Source of the DNA: Saccharopolyspora erythraea NRRL 2338
Lineage (GTDB): Bacteria; Actinomycetota; Actinomycetes; Mycobacteriales; Pseudonocardiaceae
Reading direction: 5' to 3'
NCBI RefSeq assembly: GCF_000062885.1
Contig: NC_009142.1
Location: 2,159,584-2,223,583 of the forward strand
DNA: 64,000 bases
The notes below the pieces were generated by a model. It worked only from the letters and a program-made list of their open reading frames with translations, was not told the DNA's origin and ran no database searches. Position 1 is the first letter of the stretch; each line of letters starts with the position of its first letter. A program made the translations under genes and the position numbers. This document shows positions 25,049-34,063 of this stretch, in pieces.

Positions 25049-25120
25049 CCTTCAATTAGTCGGTCCAACTCCCGGGGACCAGTTCACGCATCGCACGGGC
25101 CCCTCCTCGGTCGGTCGCGA

Positions 25121-26473
25121 TCAGCTCTCCGGGCGGGAGATGCGCACCATGTCCTCGCGCGGGACGACCTTGACCCGCTCCCGGCCCTCGGCCTCGCCCA
25201 GCGACTTCTCGTGCGCGTCGAGCAGGTTCCAGCCCTCCCACGTCGTGTACTCCACGGCGCGCTCGTCCAGCAGGCGCAGGAAGCTGTCGCGCTCGGGCTG
25301 CTCGGCGGGGGTGAAGGAGTCCAGGTCGGCCAGCAGGTTGTTGATCGTCTCCAGGGCGTCGCCCTTGGTGTGGCCGATCAGGCCCACCGGGCCGCGCTTG
25401 ATCCAGCCCGTGGTGTAGACGCCCGGGATGTGCTCGCCGTCGAGGTCGAGCACCCGGCCGCCGTCGTTGGGCACGGTGCCCGTGCCGTGGTCGAACGGGA
25501 GGTCGGCCAGCGGCGAGCTCAGGTAGCCCACCGCCCGGTAGACCGCCTGCACCGGCAGGGTCTCGAACTCACCGGTGCCGCGCACCGAACCGTCGCCGTT
25601 GAGCTCCATGACCTCGGTCTTGAGGCCCTCGACGCGGTCGGTGCCGATGATCTCGGCGGGGCTGCGCAGGAAGTGGAAGTGCAGCCGCCGCGGGGTGTTG
25701 TCCTTGCGGTCGCGCAGCGCCCAGTCCTGCAGCGTCTTGACGATCGTCTTGACCTGGTTGTTGGTCCGGATCGCCTCCTCGCTGGCCTCGTCGAGCTCGA
25801 AGCCCTCGGGGTGCACGACCAGCTCCATGCCGTCCTGGTGGTCAAGCTCCCGCAGCTCCAGCGGGGTGAACTTGGTCTGCGCCGGGCCGCGGCGGGCGAA
25901 CAGGTGCACGTCGGTCACCTTGGACGCCTTGAGGCCCTGGTAGACGTTGTCCGGGATCTCGGTGCGCAGCAGGTCGTCGGCCTGCTTGGCCAGCACCCGC
26001 GCCACGTCCAGCGCGACGTTGCCCGCGCCGACCACCGCGACCTGCTCGGCCTCCAGGGTCCAGTCGCGCGGCGCTTCGGGGTAGCCGTCGTACCAGTACA
26101 CGAACTCCGCGGCGCCGTGGCTCTGCGGCAGGTCGGCGCCGGGGATGTCGAGCTCGCGGTCCTTGTCGGCGCCGGTGGAGAAGATCACCGCGTCGTAGTG
26201 GCGCCGCAGGTCGTCCAGCTTGACGTCCACGCCGTAGTCGACGTTGCCCAGGAAGCGGATCTCCGGCTTCTCCATCACCCGGTGCAGGGCGTTGACGATG
26301 CCCTTGATGCGCGGGTGGTCGGGCGCGACGCCGTAGCGGATCAGCCCGTAGGGCGCGGGCATCCGGTCCAGCAGGTCGATGTCCACCGGGGTCTCGGACT
26401 TGGTCAGGATGTCGGCGGCGTAGACGCCGGCGGGCCCTGCCCCGACGATGGCCACTCGCAGTGCGCGGGTCAT
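25121..26473 (-). CDS. fprA: Ferredoxin/adrenodoxin-type NADP+ reductase
   Basis: 450-aa FAD enzyme moving electrons between NADPH and ferredoxin. It has the FAD site VAIVGAGPAGVYAA (residues ~7-20), the NADP site VAVVGAGNVALDVARVL (~155-171) and the C-terminal GWIKRGPVGLIGHTK signature of the FprA/adrenodoxin reductase family; the M. tuberculosis FprA is about 456 aa. It would feed cytochrome P450s or other ferredoxin-dependent enzymes. ATG (MTRALRVAIVG) follows AGGAGG. The IS ends 35 bp beyond its stop. An iron-box-like palindrome sits 100 bp upstream. Confidence 0.93.
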   Translation of the reverse strand: MTRALRVAIVGAGPAGVYAADILTKSETPVDIDLLDRMPAPYGLIRYGVAPDHPRIKGIVNALHRVMEKPEIRFLGNVDYGVDVKLDDLRRHYDAVIFSTGADKDRELDIPGADLPQSHGAAEFVYWYDGYPEAPRDWTLEAEQVAVVGAGNVALDVARVLAKQADDLLRTEIPDNVYQGLKASKVTDVHLFARRGPAQTKFTPLELRELDHQDGMELVVHPEGFELDEASEEAIRTNNQVKTIVKTLQDWALRDRKDNTPRRLHFHFLRSPAEIIGTDRVEGLKTEVMELNGDGSVRGTGEFETLPVQAVYRAVGYLSSPLADLPFDHGTGTVPNDGGRVLDLDGEHIPGVYTTGWIKRGPVGLIGHTKGDALETINNLLADLDSFTPAEQPERDSFLRLLDERAVEYTTWEGWNLLDAHEKSLGEAEGRERVKVVPREDMVRISRPES

Positions 26474-26803
26474 CTGATCTTCCTCCTGCTTCCCCAGCCC
26501 TCGCATGGCCGCGGATCGAACGCTCTGCCGGCCCGTCGTTGAGCCGTGGTCTGACACTGGATCACTTCCATGTTAGGCATGCCTTACCAGCGATCCCGAC
26601 ATGCGGACGGTGACAATGCTCATAGCCGCCCCTCGGGCGGGGAGACGCGGAAGTGTCGGCGAGATCGTAAGCACATTCGGTACGTGACCGACTTCGGGCT
26701 GTGACACTAGGATGCGGATGATCATCCACCCGATGTGCTGACAACCGGGTAGTGCGATGGGTGATCGCCGGCCCGGGATACCGCCGAACGAGGGGATCCA
26801 GCG
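26474..26803. other. Divergent intergenic region, fprA / DUF574 gene
   Basis: 330 bp holding the iron-box-like palindrome at 26573-26586, a small GC hairpin CCGCCC-CTC-GGGCGG at 26633-26647, and the perfect palindrome GGATGATCATCC at 26716-26727. The last lies in a likely promoter zone for the rightward operon. No gene of its own is supported. Confidence 0.4.
26573..26586. promoter_or_regulatory. Candidate DtxR/IdeR-type iron box
   Basis: TTAGGCATGCCTTA, with a perfect AGGCATGCCT core, resembles the central part of the actinobacterial iron box (TTAGGTTAGGCTAACCTAA) but is shorter. It lies 100 bp before fprA. The match is partial, so the call is tentative. Confidence 0.3.
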
Positions 26804-27613
26804 ATGGAGTCGCGGCCGAACTGGCTGCCCAAGGGCGTCGACCTGGAAGTGCCCAGCGCCGCCCGCTGCTACGACTACTATTTGGGAGGAGCGCACAACT
26901 TCGCGGTGGACCGCGAGCTCGCCCGCAACGTCGAGGCGGCGGTGCCCAACGTCCGCGACCTCGCCCAGAACAACCGGGCCTTCCTGCGCCGGGTGGTGCG
27001 CTACCTGCTCGACAAGGGCGTGCGGCAGTTCCTCGACATCGGCTCGGGCATCCCGACCGCGGGCAACGTCCACGAGATCGCCCAGCAGGTCGACCCCGGC
27101 GCGCGCGTGGTCTACGTCGACAACGAACCCGTCGCCGTCGCCCACGCCGAGACCATCCTGGACGGCAACGACAACGCCGAGGTCGTGCACGCCGACGTGG
27201 CCGACGTCCCCGGCGTGCTGGACTCGCCGCAGGTGCGGCGGCTGCTCGACTTCGACCAGCCGGTGGGCGTGCTGATGATCGCGCTGCTGCACTTCGTGCC
27301 GGACTCCAAGCGCCCGCAGGAGATCATCGGCGCCTACCACGACCGGATGGCACCGGGCAGCTACCTCGGCGTGTCGCACGCGACCTGCGACCACCACCCC
27401 GAGAGTCTGCGAAGCATCATCGACCTGTACAAGAACAGCAGCAATCCCGTGGTCTCCCGCACCCGTCAGGAGGTGGTCGATCTGATGTCGCGGTTCGAAC
27501 TCGTCGAACCCGGCGTGGTGTACGTGCCTTCCTGGCACCCCGACACCGACGAGGACGTGTGGGAGGAGCCGGAGCGGTCGATCGTCTACGGGGTCCTGGG
27601 GCGAAAGATCTAG
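26804..27613 (+). CDS. DUF574-type SAM-dependent methyltransferase
   Basis: 269-aa member of the actinomycete DUF574 (Methyltransf_19) family. Family hallmarks are visible: ARCYDYYLGGAHNFAVDRE near residues 21-39, LAQNNRAFLRRVVRYL, and the SAM-binding FLDIGSGIPTAGN near 77-89. Its targets are unknown; the family is abundant in mycelial actinomycetes. GAGGGG lies eight bases before the ATG. Its TAG is followed at once by the ATG of the GGDEF-EAL gene (TAGATG), so the two proteins are translated together and may act in one signalling step. Confidence 0.87.
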   Translation: MESRPNWLPKGVDLEVPSAARCYDYYLGGAHNFAVDRELARNVEAAVPNVRDLAQNNRAFLRRVVRYLLDKGVRQFLDIGSGIPTAGNVHEIAQQVDPGARVVYVDNEPVAVAHAETILDGNDNAEVVHADVADVPGVLDSPQVRRLLDFDQPVGVLMIALLHFVPDSKRPQEIIGAYHDRMAPGSYLGVSHATCDHHPESLRSIIDLYKNSSNPVVSRTRQEVVDLMSRFELVEPGVVYVPSWHPDTDEDVWEEPERSIVYGVLGRKI

Positions 27614-29722
27614 ATGCGGCCTGCCGGGATGTCCGGACCGCACCGCGCCGAGCTGGCCAAGCGGTGGACCCGGGAGATCATCAACACCAGCTACGTGCCG
27701 ATGGCGCGCCAGGACCTGGAGGCGTTCCTGGCCGACCGGCTCGACGAGCTGGCCACCGCCATGACCGGCGGTGACGCCTCCGCCGACCTCGCGGCAGGCG
27801 TCGGCGAGCGGATGGTCGGGATCCACCTGACCAACACCACCGCCGTCGCCCGCACGCTGCGCCTGCTGGCCGCCGAGCTCCCGCGCCTGGTGGCCGAGGC
27901 CGAGCCGGGCCGCATCAACGCGGTCCTCGGCGCGCTGGGCGCGGGGTACGCGCGGCGGCTGCGCGAGCGGACGCTGGCCGAGCAGGAGGTCATCAAGCAG
28001 GCGGTGCTGCGCGCCAGGGACGCCGCCGAGGAGGCGCTGCGCGCCAGCGAGGCCAGGTCGCGGGCGGTGTTCGTCTCCTCCGCGCTGGGCATCGCCATCG
28101 CCGGGCTCGACGGCACCATCGACGAGGTCAACCCGTCGATGGAGCAGATCTTCGACGGCGTCGGCACGCAGTTGGTCGGCGGCACGCTGTTCGACCTCGT
28201 CGACGAGGACTGGCTGGCCGACCTGCGCACCGCGGACGCCGAGCTGGCCGCCGGCGAGACCGAGCGCTTCCAGCGCGACCTGCGCTACACCCGCCCCGAC
28301 GGCGCGCACATCTGGACCCAGCTCTCGGCGTCGCTGGTCCGAGACGCCCGCGGCGAGCCCGGCTACCAGATCCTGCTCTACGAGGACATCACCGAGCGGC
28401 ACATGCTGCAGGAGCAGTTCCGCAGGCAGGCCACCCACGACCCGCTGACCGGGCTGGCCAACCGCACGCTGCTCAAGACCCGGCTGGACTCCGCGCTCGA
28501 ACAGACCTACCCGGGCAGGCGGGTCGGGCTGTGCTACTTCGACCTCGACGGCTTCAAGGCGGTCAACGACAGCCTCGGCCACCCCATCGGCGACGACCTG
28601 CTGCGCGCCATCGCCCACCGCATCCAGACCGTCACCGGGCAGGAGGGCATGCTGACCGCCCGGATGGGCGGCGACGAGTTCGTCGTGCTCACCCCGGACT
28701 CTCAGGGCACCGCGGGCCAGCTCGAGCTGGTCGAGCGGATGCTCGCCGAGATCACCCGGCCCGTGCACATCGGCGGCCACGAGCTGACCGCCTCGGCCAG
28801 CGTCGGCGTTGTCGAGCGCGAGGTCGCCGGTACCAGTCCGGACGAGCTGCTGCGCGACGCCGACATCACGCTCTACCGGGCCAAGGCCGCCGGACGCGAC
28901 CAGTGGACGCTGTTCGACCCCGAGCGCAACGCCGACGCCCGCATGCGCTTCAAGCTCTCCGCGGCCATGCCCGCCGCGTTGCAGCAGAACGACCTGTTCG
29001 TCGAGTACGAGCCGATCGTGTGGCTGGAGACCGGCGCGGTGGTCGGCGTCGACGCCCGGCTGCGCTGGGACCACGCCGAGCTCGGCGAGCTCGGCGAGGA
29101 GATCTTCGTGGGGCTCGCCGAGGAGACCGGGATGATCGCCCGGCTGGGCAGCTGGATGCTGGAGCGGGTGTGCGAGCACGCGCTGGCGTGGGTGCGGCGG
29201 TTCGGCCAGGCGGCCCCGGTCGCCGGGGTCAACCTCTCCGAGCGGCACTTCCGCGACCCCGAGCTCGTCGGCGACCTGCAGCGCATCCTGCGCACCTCCG
29301 GGCTGCCGCCGCGCCACCTGGCGCTGGGCGTGCCCGAGTCGGCGCTGTTCGACCACGGCGGTGACCCGCTCGACGCGCTCGAGATCCTCGCCGAAATGGG
29401 CGTGCGGCCGGCCATCTACGACTTCGGCCGCGACCACGCCCTCGTCCCGCGGCTGCGCCCGCTGCCGCTGAATGCGGTCCAGATCACCGGCGAGTACCTG
29501 GACAGCTTCGCCGAACCCGGCGGGCCCGACCCGCTCGACGAGCACCTGGTGTTCAGCCTGGTGGAGTCGGCCAGGCTGCTTCGGCTGCCGGTGGTGGCGC
29601 GCGGCGTGCACACCGACGAGCAGGCCAAGCGGCTCCAGCGGCTGGGCGTGCGCGGCGTGCAGGGCCCCTACACCGGCGGCCCCGCCTCGGCCGGTGAGAT
29701 CGCCGGGATGATCGGCCGCTGA
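27614..29722 (+). CDS. PAS-GGDEF-EAL protein with degenerate EAL domain
   Basis: 702-aa cytoplasmic c-di-GMP protein. A helical sensory region (1-140) is followed by PAS (about 145-262), GGDEF (270-430) with intact GGDEF at 352-356, and EAL (445-700). The diguanylate cyclase site looks competent. In the EAL domain the signature is DAR (480-482), DDFGTG is YDFGRD (602-607), the LKID lysine is lost (VQIT) and VVAEGVE is VVARGVH (660-666), so phosphodiesterase activity is unlikely. Net effect is probably c-di-GMP synthesis, with EAL as a binding or regulatory module. ATG directly abuts the methyltransferase stop; ATG 27629 is an alternative. Confidence 0.9.
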   Translation: MRPAGMSGPHRAELAKRWTREIINTSYVPMARQDLEAFLADRLDELATAMTGGDASADLAAGVGERMVGIHLTNTTAVARTLRLLAAELPRLVAEAEPGRINAVLGALGAGYARRLRERTLAEQEVIKQAVLRARDAAEEALRASEARSRAVFVSSALGIAIAGLDGTIDEVNPSMEQIFDGVGTQLVGGTLFDLVDEDWLADLRTADAELAAGETERFQRDLRYTRPDGAHIWTQLSASLVRDARGEPGYQILLYEDITERHMLQEQFRRQATHDPLTGLANRTLLKTRLDSALEQTYPGRRVGLCYFDLDGFKAVNDSLGHPIGDDLLRAIAHRIQTVTGQEGMLTARMGGDEFVVLTPDSQGTAGQLELVERMLAEITRPVHIGGHELTASASVGVVEREVAGTSPDELLRDADITLYRAKAAGRDQWTLFDPERNADARMRFKLSAAMPAALQQNDLFVEYEPIVWLETGAVVGVDARLRWDHAELGELGEEIFVGLAEETGMIARLGSWMLERVCEHALAWVRRFGQAAPVAGVNLSERHFRDPELVGDLQRILRTSGLPPRHLALGVPESALFDHGGDPLDALEILAEMGVRPAIYDFGRDHALVPRLRPLPLNAVQITGEYLDSFAEPGGPDPLDEHLVFSLVESARLLRLPVVARGVHTDEQAKRLQRLGVRGVQGPYTGGPASAGEIAGMIGR

Positions 29723-29837
29723 CCGGAGCTGGCGCGAACGCGCTGGCGACCGGCCGATAGCATCGATGTGCGAAGCGTGTCCGCCGTGCCGGGGTCGCCG
29801 GCCCCAGTACCCAGGAACCAGTCATTTGGGAGTAACC

Positions 29838-31901
29838 GTGTCCGTTCAGCCTTCTGCCGCCCAGCAAGCTCCCCGGGTGAAGGTTCCGGCGGGCACAACT
29901 GCCGGTGAGGCGGTGCTCGAGGCGGGGCTGCCGTCGAAGGGGGCCGACGCCGTCGTCGTGGTCCGCGACCACGAGGGCGCGCTGCGCGACCTGTCCTGGG
30001 CCCCGGAGTCCGACGTCGAGGTGGAGGCCGTCGCGGCCTGCACCGAGGAGGGCCGCAGCGTCATCCGGCACTCCGCCGCGCACGTGCTGGCCCAGGCCGT
30101 CCAGCAGCTGCACGCCGAGGCCAAGCTGGGCATCGGCCCGCCGGTCCGCGACGGGTTCTACTACGACTTCGACGTCGAGCACCCGTTCACCCCGGAGGAC
30201 CTGCAGGCGCTGGAGAAGCGCATGAAGCAGATCATCAAGTCCGGGCAGAAGTTCTCCCGCCGCAGGCTGGACTCCGTGGAGGCCGCCCGCGAGGAGCTGG
30301 CGGGCGAGCCCTACAAGCTGGAGCTGGTCGACCTCAAGTCCGGCAGCGACGAGGTCGACACCAGCGAGGTCATGGAGGTCGGCGGCGGCGATCTGACCGT
30401 CTACGACAACGTCGACCGCCACGGCGAGGTCGTCTGGGGCGACCTGTGCCGGGGCCCGCACGTGCCGCACACCCGCTACATCCCGGCGTTCAAGCTGATG
30501 CGGGTGGCCGCCGCCTACTGGCGCGGCGACCAGAGCAACCAGCAGCTCCAGCGCGTCTACGGCACCGCGTGGGAGTCCAAGGAGAAGCTCGACGAGCACC
30601 TCGAGCTGCTGGCCGAGGCCGAGCGCCGCGACCACCGCCGCCTCGGCTCGGAGCTGGACCTGTTCTCCTTCCCCGACGAGATCGGCTCCGGGCTGCCGGT
30701 GTTCCACCCCAAGGGCGGGATCATCCGCAAGGAGATGGAGGACTACTCGCGGCGGCGGCACGAGCAGGCCGGCTACGAGTTCGTCTACAGCCCGCACATC
30801 ACCAAGGACGCGCTGTTCAAGACCTCCGGCCACCTGAGCTGGTACAAGGACGGCATGTTCCCGGCGATGCACCTCGACGAGGAGCGCGACGAGGACGGCG
30901 AGGTCCGCAAGCCCGGGCAGGACTACTACCTCAAGCCGATGAACTGCCCGTTCCACAACCTGATCTACCGCTCCCGCGGGCGCTCCTACCGCGAGCTGCC
31001 GCTGCGGCTGTTCGAGTTCGGCTCGGTCTACCGCTACGAGAAGTCCGGCGTGGTGCACGGCCTGACCCGCGTGCGCGGCATGACGCAGGACGACGCGCAC
31101 ATCTACTGCACCCCGGAACAGCTGCAGGACGAGCTGAAGTCGCTGCTGAACTTCGTGCTCAACCTGCTGCGCGACTTCGGCCTGGACGACTTCTACCTCG
31201 AGCTGTCCACCCGCAACGAGGAGAAGTACGTCGGCGACGACGAGAGCTGGCGGGTGGCCACCGAGGCGCTGCGCGAGGCGGCCGAGTCCTCCGGCCTGGA
31301 GCTGGTGCCCGACCCGGGCGGCGCGGCCTTCTACGGCCCGAAGATCTCGGTGCAGGCCAAGGACGCGCTGGGCCGCACCTGGCAGATGTCGACCATCCAG
31401 GTCGACTACCACCTGCCGGACCGCTTCGAGCTGGAGTACACCTCCTCCGACGGCTCCCGGCAGCGGCCGATCAAGATTCACCGGGCGCTGTTCGGCTCCA
31501 TCGAGCGGTTCTTCGGCGTGCTGACCGAGCACTACGCGGGTGCGTTCCCGGCGTGGCTGGCGCCGGTGCAGGTGGTCGGCATCCCGATCGCCGACGAGCA
31601 CCTGGACCACCTGGACCGGGTGGCCAAGGCGTTGCGCGCCAAGGGGATCCGCGTCGAGGTCGACGCCAGCGACGACCGGATGCAGAAGAAGATCCGCAAC
31701 CACACCACGCAGAAGGTGCCGTTCCTGCTGCTGGCGGGCGGCAAGGACGTCGAGGCCGACGCGGTCTCGTTCCGCTTCCGCGACGGCACCCAGATCAACG
31801 GGGTGCCGGTGGACACCGCGGTCGCGGCGCTGGCCCACTGGGTCGAGCGCCGGGAGAACTCCTCGCCGACCGCGGAGACCTTCCAGGCGGAGCTGGCGTG
31901 A
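29838..31901 (+). CDS. thrS: Threonyl-tRNA synthetase
   Basis: 687-aa class II synthetase: TGS domain at the N-terminus, the alanyl-like editing domain with [11 protein letters not shown] (~80-90), the catalytic core with motif 2 [22 protein letters not shown]-type sequence (here VYRYEKSG...[11 protein letters not shown]), a zinc-site MNCPFHN, and an HGTP_anticodon C-terminus. GTG 29838 follows GGGAG with six bases; the open frame upstream is noncoding. It heads the thrS-HIT operon, as in M. tuberculosis (Rv2614c-Rv2613c). No T-box leader is visible. Confidence 0.96.
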   Translation: MSVQPSAAQQAPRVKVPAGTTAGEAVLEAGLPSKGADAVVVVRDHEGALRDLSWAPESDVEVEAVAACTEEGRSVIRHSAAHVLAQAVQQLHAEAKLGIGPPVRDGFYYDFDVEHPFTPEDLQALEKRMKQIIKSGQKFSRRRLDSVEAAREELAGEPYKLELVDLKSGSDEVDTSEVMEVGGGDLTVYDNVDRHGEVVWGDLCRGPHVPHTRYIPAFKLMRVAAAYWRGDQSNQQLQRVYGTAWESKEKLDEHLELLAEAERRDHRRLGSELDLFSFPDEIGSGLPVFHPKGGIIRKEMEDYSRRRHEQAGYEFVYSPHITKDALFKTSGHLSWYKDGMFPAMHLDEERDEDGEVRKPGQDYYLKPMNCPFHNLIYRSRGRSYRELPLRLFEFGSVYRYEKSGVVHGLTRVRGMTQDDAHIYCTPEQLQDELKSLLNFVLNLLRDFGLDDFYLELSTRNEEKYVGDDESWRVATEALREAAESSGLELVPDPGGAAFYGPKISVQAKDALGRTWQMSTIQVDYHLPDRFELEYTSSDGSRQRPIKIHRALFGSIERFFGVLTEHYAGAFPAWLAPVQVVGIPIADEHLDHLDRVAKALRAKGIRVEVDASDDRMQKKIRNHTTQKVPFLLLAGGKDVEADAVSFRFRDGTQINGVPVDTAVAALAHWVERRENSSPTAETFQAELA

Positions 31902-32473
31902 ACGGTCGGCCCGGCCCGGAGGACGTGGAACTGGTCGAGCAGCCGGGTCTCGGCGTTCCGGACGCGCTCCAGCGGCTTTGGACCCCGCACCGGATGGCCT
32001 ACATCCAGGGCGAGAACAAGCCGGAGAGCGACGAGAGCGACGGCTGCCCGTTCTGCAGGCTGCTCGAATCCGGGCTGCCCGACGACGAGACGCTGATCGT
32101 CGCGCGTGACGACGTCGTGTTCGCGATCCTCAACCTGTACCCGTACAACCCGGGGCACCTGATGGTCCTGCCGTACCGGCACGTCGCCGACTACACGGAC
32201 CTGACGGCCGAGGAGACCGTCGCGGTCGCCGAGTACACCCAGCGCGCCATGCGGGTGATCCGCCGGGTCTCGGCTCCGCACGGGTTCAACATCGGGCTGA
32301 ACCAGGGGCCGGTCGCCGGCGCGGGCATCGCCGCGCACCTGCACCAGCACGTCGTGCCGCGCTGGGGCGGCGACTCGAACTTCATGCCGGTCATCGGCCA
32401 CACCAAGGTGCTGCCGCAGCTGCTGGGCGAGACCCGCAAGCTGCTCGCCGACGCCTGGCGCGAGCTCGGCTGA
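31898..32473 (+). CDS. HIT family hydrolase/AP4A phosphorylase-like protein
   Basis: 191-aa histidine-triad protein with the motif [10 protein letters not shown] near residues 148-157 and an N-terminal CPFCRLL zinc-type or family motif. By position and sequence type it matches M. tuberculosis Rv2613c, a diadenosine tetraphosphate phosphorylase. It would clear Ap4A, a by-product of aminoacyl-tRNA synthetases, which fits its place behind thrS. GTG overlaps the thrS stop by 4 bp. A GC hairpin at 32475 follows the stop. Confidence 0.92.
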   Translation: MNGRPGPEDVELVEQPGLGVPDALQRLWTPHRMAYIQGENKPESDESDGCPFCRLLESGLPDDETLIVARDDVVFAILNLYPYNPGHLMVLPYRHVADYTDLTAEETVAVAEYTQRAMRVIRRVSAPHGFNIGLNQGPVAGAGIAAHLHQHVVPRWGGDSNFMPVIGHTKVLPQLLGETRKLLADAWRELG

Positions 32474-32474
32474 G

Positions 32475-32492
32475 GCCGGCCCGAAGGCCGGC
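32475..32492 (+). terminator. Hairpin after the HIT gene
   Basis: GCCGGCC-CGAA-GGCCGGC, a 7-bp GC stem with a four-base loop, begins two bases after the TGA of the HIT gene. No T-run. Confidence 0.6.
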
Positions 32493-32527
32493 TGTCACGC
32501 CTCGGCGAGCTGTCTCGTCAGGACGGT

Positions 32528-33319
32528 GTGACCGATGAGTTCAAGCGCGGCAAGCGTGTTCTGGTGACCGGTGCGACCGGCGTGCTGGGGAGTGCCCTGA
32601 CCCCTCGGCTGGTCGAGGCGGGCTTCGAGGTGCGTGCGGCGAGCCGCGGGGCGCGGCAGGCGCGGGGGCCGGTCGAGTGGGTGGTCGCCGACATCGCCAC
32701 CGGTGCCGGGCTCGACGGGGCCCTCGCCGGGGTGGACACCGTCCTGCACCTCGCGGCGGCTCCCTACCGGGGCCGCTACACCCGGCAGGTGGACCTGGAA
32801 GGAACCCGGCGGCTCGCGGATGCCGCCGCCCGCGCCGGTGTCGAGCACCTGGTCTACCCGTCGATCGTGGGCATCGACCACGTGCCCTGGGGCTACTTCA
32901 GGACCAAGGTCGCCGCGGAGGAGGCGCTCGCCGCGAGCGCGGTGCCGTGGTCGATCGTGCGGATCACCCAGTTCCACGACTTCGTGGACCGGGCGTTCAC
33001 CGCGATGGCCCGGCTGGGCGTCCTGGTCGCAGACCGCGGTGTCCCCGTCCAGCCGGTCGACCCGCGGGACGCGGCCGACCGGCTCGTCGAGCAGGCGGGA
33101 CGGGCCGCGTCCCGCGCCGTGGAGGTTTTCGGCGGCCCGCAGGTGCTGTCGTTCGACGAGGCGGCCCGGTGCTGGCTGGAGGGGGGCGGCCGGCGCCGTC
33201 CGGTCCTGCCGCTGCGCATCCCCGGCGAGCTGGGCCGGGCGTTCCGGGCGGGACACCTGACCACCGGGCCGGGTGGCCGGACCACTTGGAGGGAATTCCT
33301 GCACGAGAACCGCGGTTGA
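32528..33319 (+). CDS. NAD(P)-dependent epimerase/NmrA-like oxidoreductase
   Basis: 263-aa atypical short-chain dehydrogenase fold with the Rossmann motif RVLVTGATGVLGSAL near residues 10-23 and HLAAAPYRG, VDLEGTRRLADAA in the expected places. The usual YxxxK reads YFRTK (residues ~121-125). Substrate unknown. The GTG start lacks a good ribosome site. In the mycobacterial order this spot lies between the HIT gene and pgsA, so the gene is an insertion into a conserved block. Confidence 0.82.
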   Translation: MTDEFKRGKRVLVTGATGVLGSALTPRLVEAGFEVRAASRGARQARGPVEWVVADIATGAGLDGALAGVDTVLHLAAAPYRGRYTRQVDLEGTRRLADAAARAGVEHLVYPSIVGIDHVPWGYFRTKVAAEEALAASAVPWSIVRITQFHDFVDRAFTAMARLGVLVADRGVPVQPVDPRDAADRLVEQAGRAASRAVEVFGGPQVLSFDEAARCWLEGGGRRRPVLPLRIPGELGRAFRAGHLTTGPGGRTTWREFLHENRG

Positions 33320-33411
33320 CCGCCCGCCTTCGGCGTGCGCGGTGATCAGGACGGCTACTCTGCACGGAGTAGGCGGCAACCACGGTGCACAGGCGGTTAG
33401 AGCTTCCGGCA

Positions 33412-34020
33412 ATGCTGAACATCTTCGCGCGAGCCTCGCTGTCGCGGCTGACCGATCCGGTCGGCACGGCCATGGTCCGGCTCGGCCTCACCCCGAACGC
33501 GGTGACCGTGACCGGCGCGGTCGCCGCGTCGGCCTCCGCGCTGTGGTTCTTCCCCCGCGGCGAGCTGTTCGTCGGTAGCGCCGTGGTCACGGTGTTCCTG
33601 CTGTTCGACGTCCTCGACGGGGCGATGGCCCGCGCGGGCGGCAAGGCGTCGAGCTTCGGCGGGGTGCTCGACGCCAGCTGCGACCGCATCGTCGACGGCG
33701 CGCTGTTCGCCGCGCTGGTGTGGTGGGCCCTGGTGGTCGACGGCAACACCACCCGCGGCGCGGCGCTGCTGATCTGCCTGGTGGGCGCGCAGGTGATCTC
33801 CTACGTCAAGGCGCGCGCGGAGGCCAACGGGCTGCACGCCGACGGGGGGCTGGCCGAGCGGGCGGAGCGGTTCATCGTGGTGCTGGTCGGCACCGGGCTG
33901 CACGGCCTCGGCGTGCCCGTCGTCCTCGACGTCGCGCTGTGGCTGCTGGTGGCACTGTCGCTGGCCACGATCGCGCAGCGCCTGCACGCGGTGCACGTCA
34001 GCGCCGAGCAGCGGCCGTGA
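33412..34020 (+). CDS. pgsA: Phosphatidylinositol phosphate synthase (CDP-alcohol phosphatidyltransferase)
   Basis: 202-aa membrane enzyme joining CDP-diacylglycerol with inositol-1-phosphate, first step of actinobacterial phosphatidylinositol and PIM synthesis. The signature D66-x2-DG-x2-AR-x8-G-x3-D87-x3-D91 is complete (DVLDGAMARAGGKASSFGG, then LDASCDR). Five to six membrane helices. ATG (MLNIFARASLSRLTDP) is preferred; GTG 33385 would add nine residues and neither has a strong ribosome site. Location after thrS-HIT matches Rv2612c. The usual acyltransferase and pimA genes do not follow. Confidence 0.88.
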   Translation: MLNIFARASLSRLTDPVGTAMVRLGLTPNAVTVTGAVAASASALWFFPRGELFVGSAVVTVFLLFDVLDGAMARAGGKASSFGGVLDASCDRIVDGALFAALVWWALVVDGNTTRGAALLICLVGAQVISYVKARAEANGLHADGGLAERAERFIVVLVGTGLHGLGVPVVLDVALWLLVALSLATIAQRLHAVHVSAEQRP

Positions 34021-34025
34021 GGACG

Positions 34026-34056
34026 GCTCCGGACGCCGGTCGCCGACGCCCGGAGC
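34026..34056. terminator. Possible terminator between pgsA and the EF-G2 gene
   Basis: GCTCCGG pairs with CCGGAGC over a 17-base loop in the 43-bp convergent gap. Modest stem; tentative. Confidence 0.4.
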
Positions 34057-34063
34057 GGGGGCC

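Larger units (their letters stand above)
23651..25086 (+). mobile_element. IS3-family insertion sequence, IS150 group (about 1436 bp)
   Basis: Complete element with 26-bp terminal inverted repeats (left 23651-23676, right 25061-25086, four mismatches, both ends starting TGAACTG). It carries OrfA and OrfB joined by an A6 slippery site. It sits between the 3' ends of fucD and fprA, disrupting neither. A CGCA occurs just outside the right end (25087-25090) and at 23644-23647, three bases away from the left end, so a target duplication is not clear. Confidence 0.9.

Noticed and set aside
23644-25090. CGCA target-site duplication around the IS
   Set aside because: The left copy is three bases away from the aligned inverted-repeat end, so the match may be chance.
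26716-26727. GGATGATCATCC palindrome as an operator
   Set aside because: A perfect 12-bp palindrome, but no nearby regulator or repeat supports a binding site; kept only as a note.
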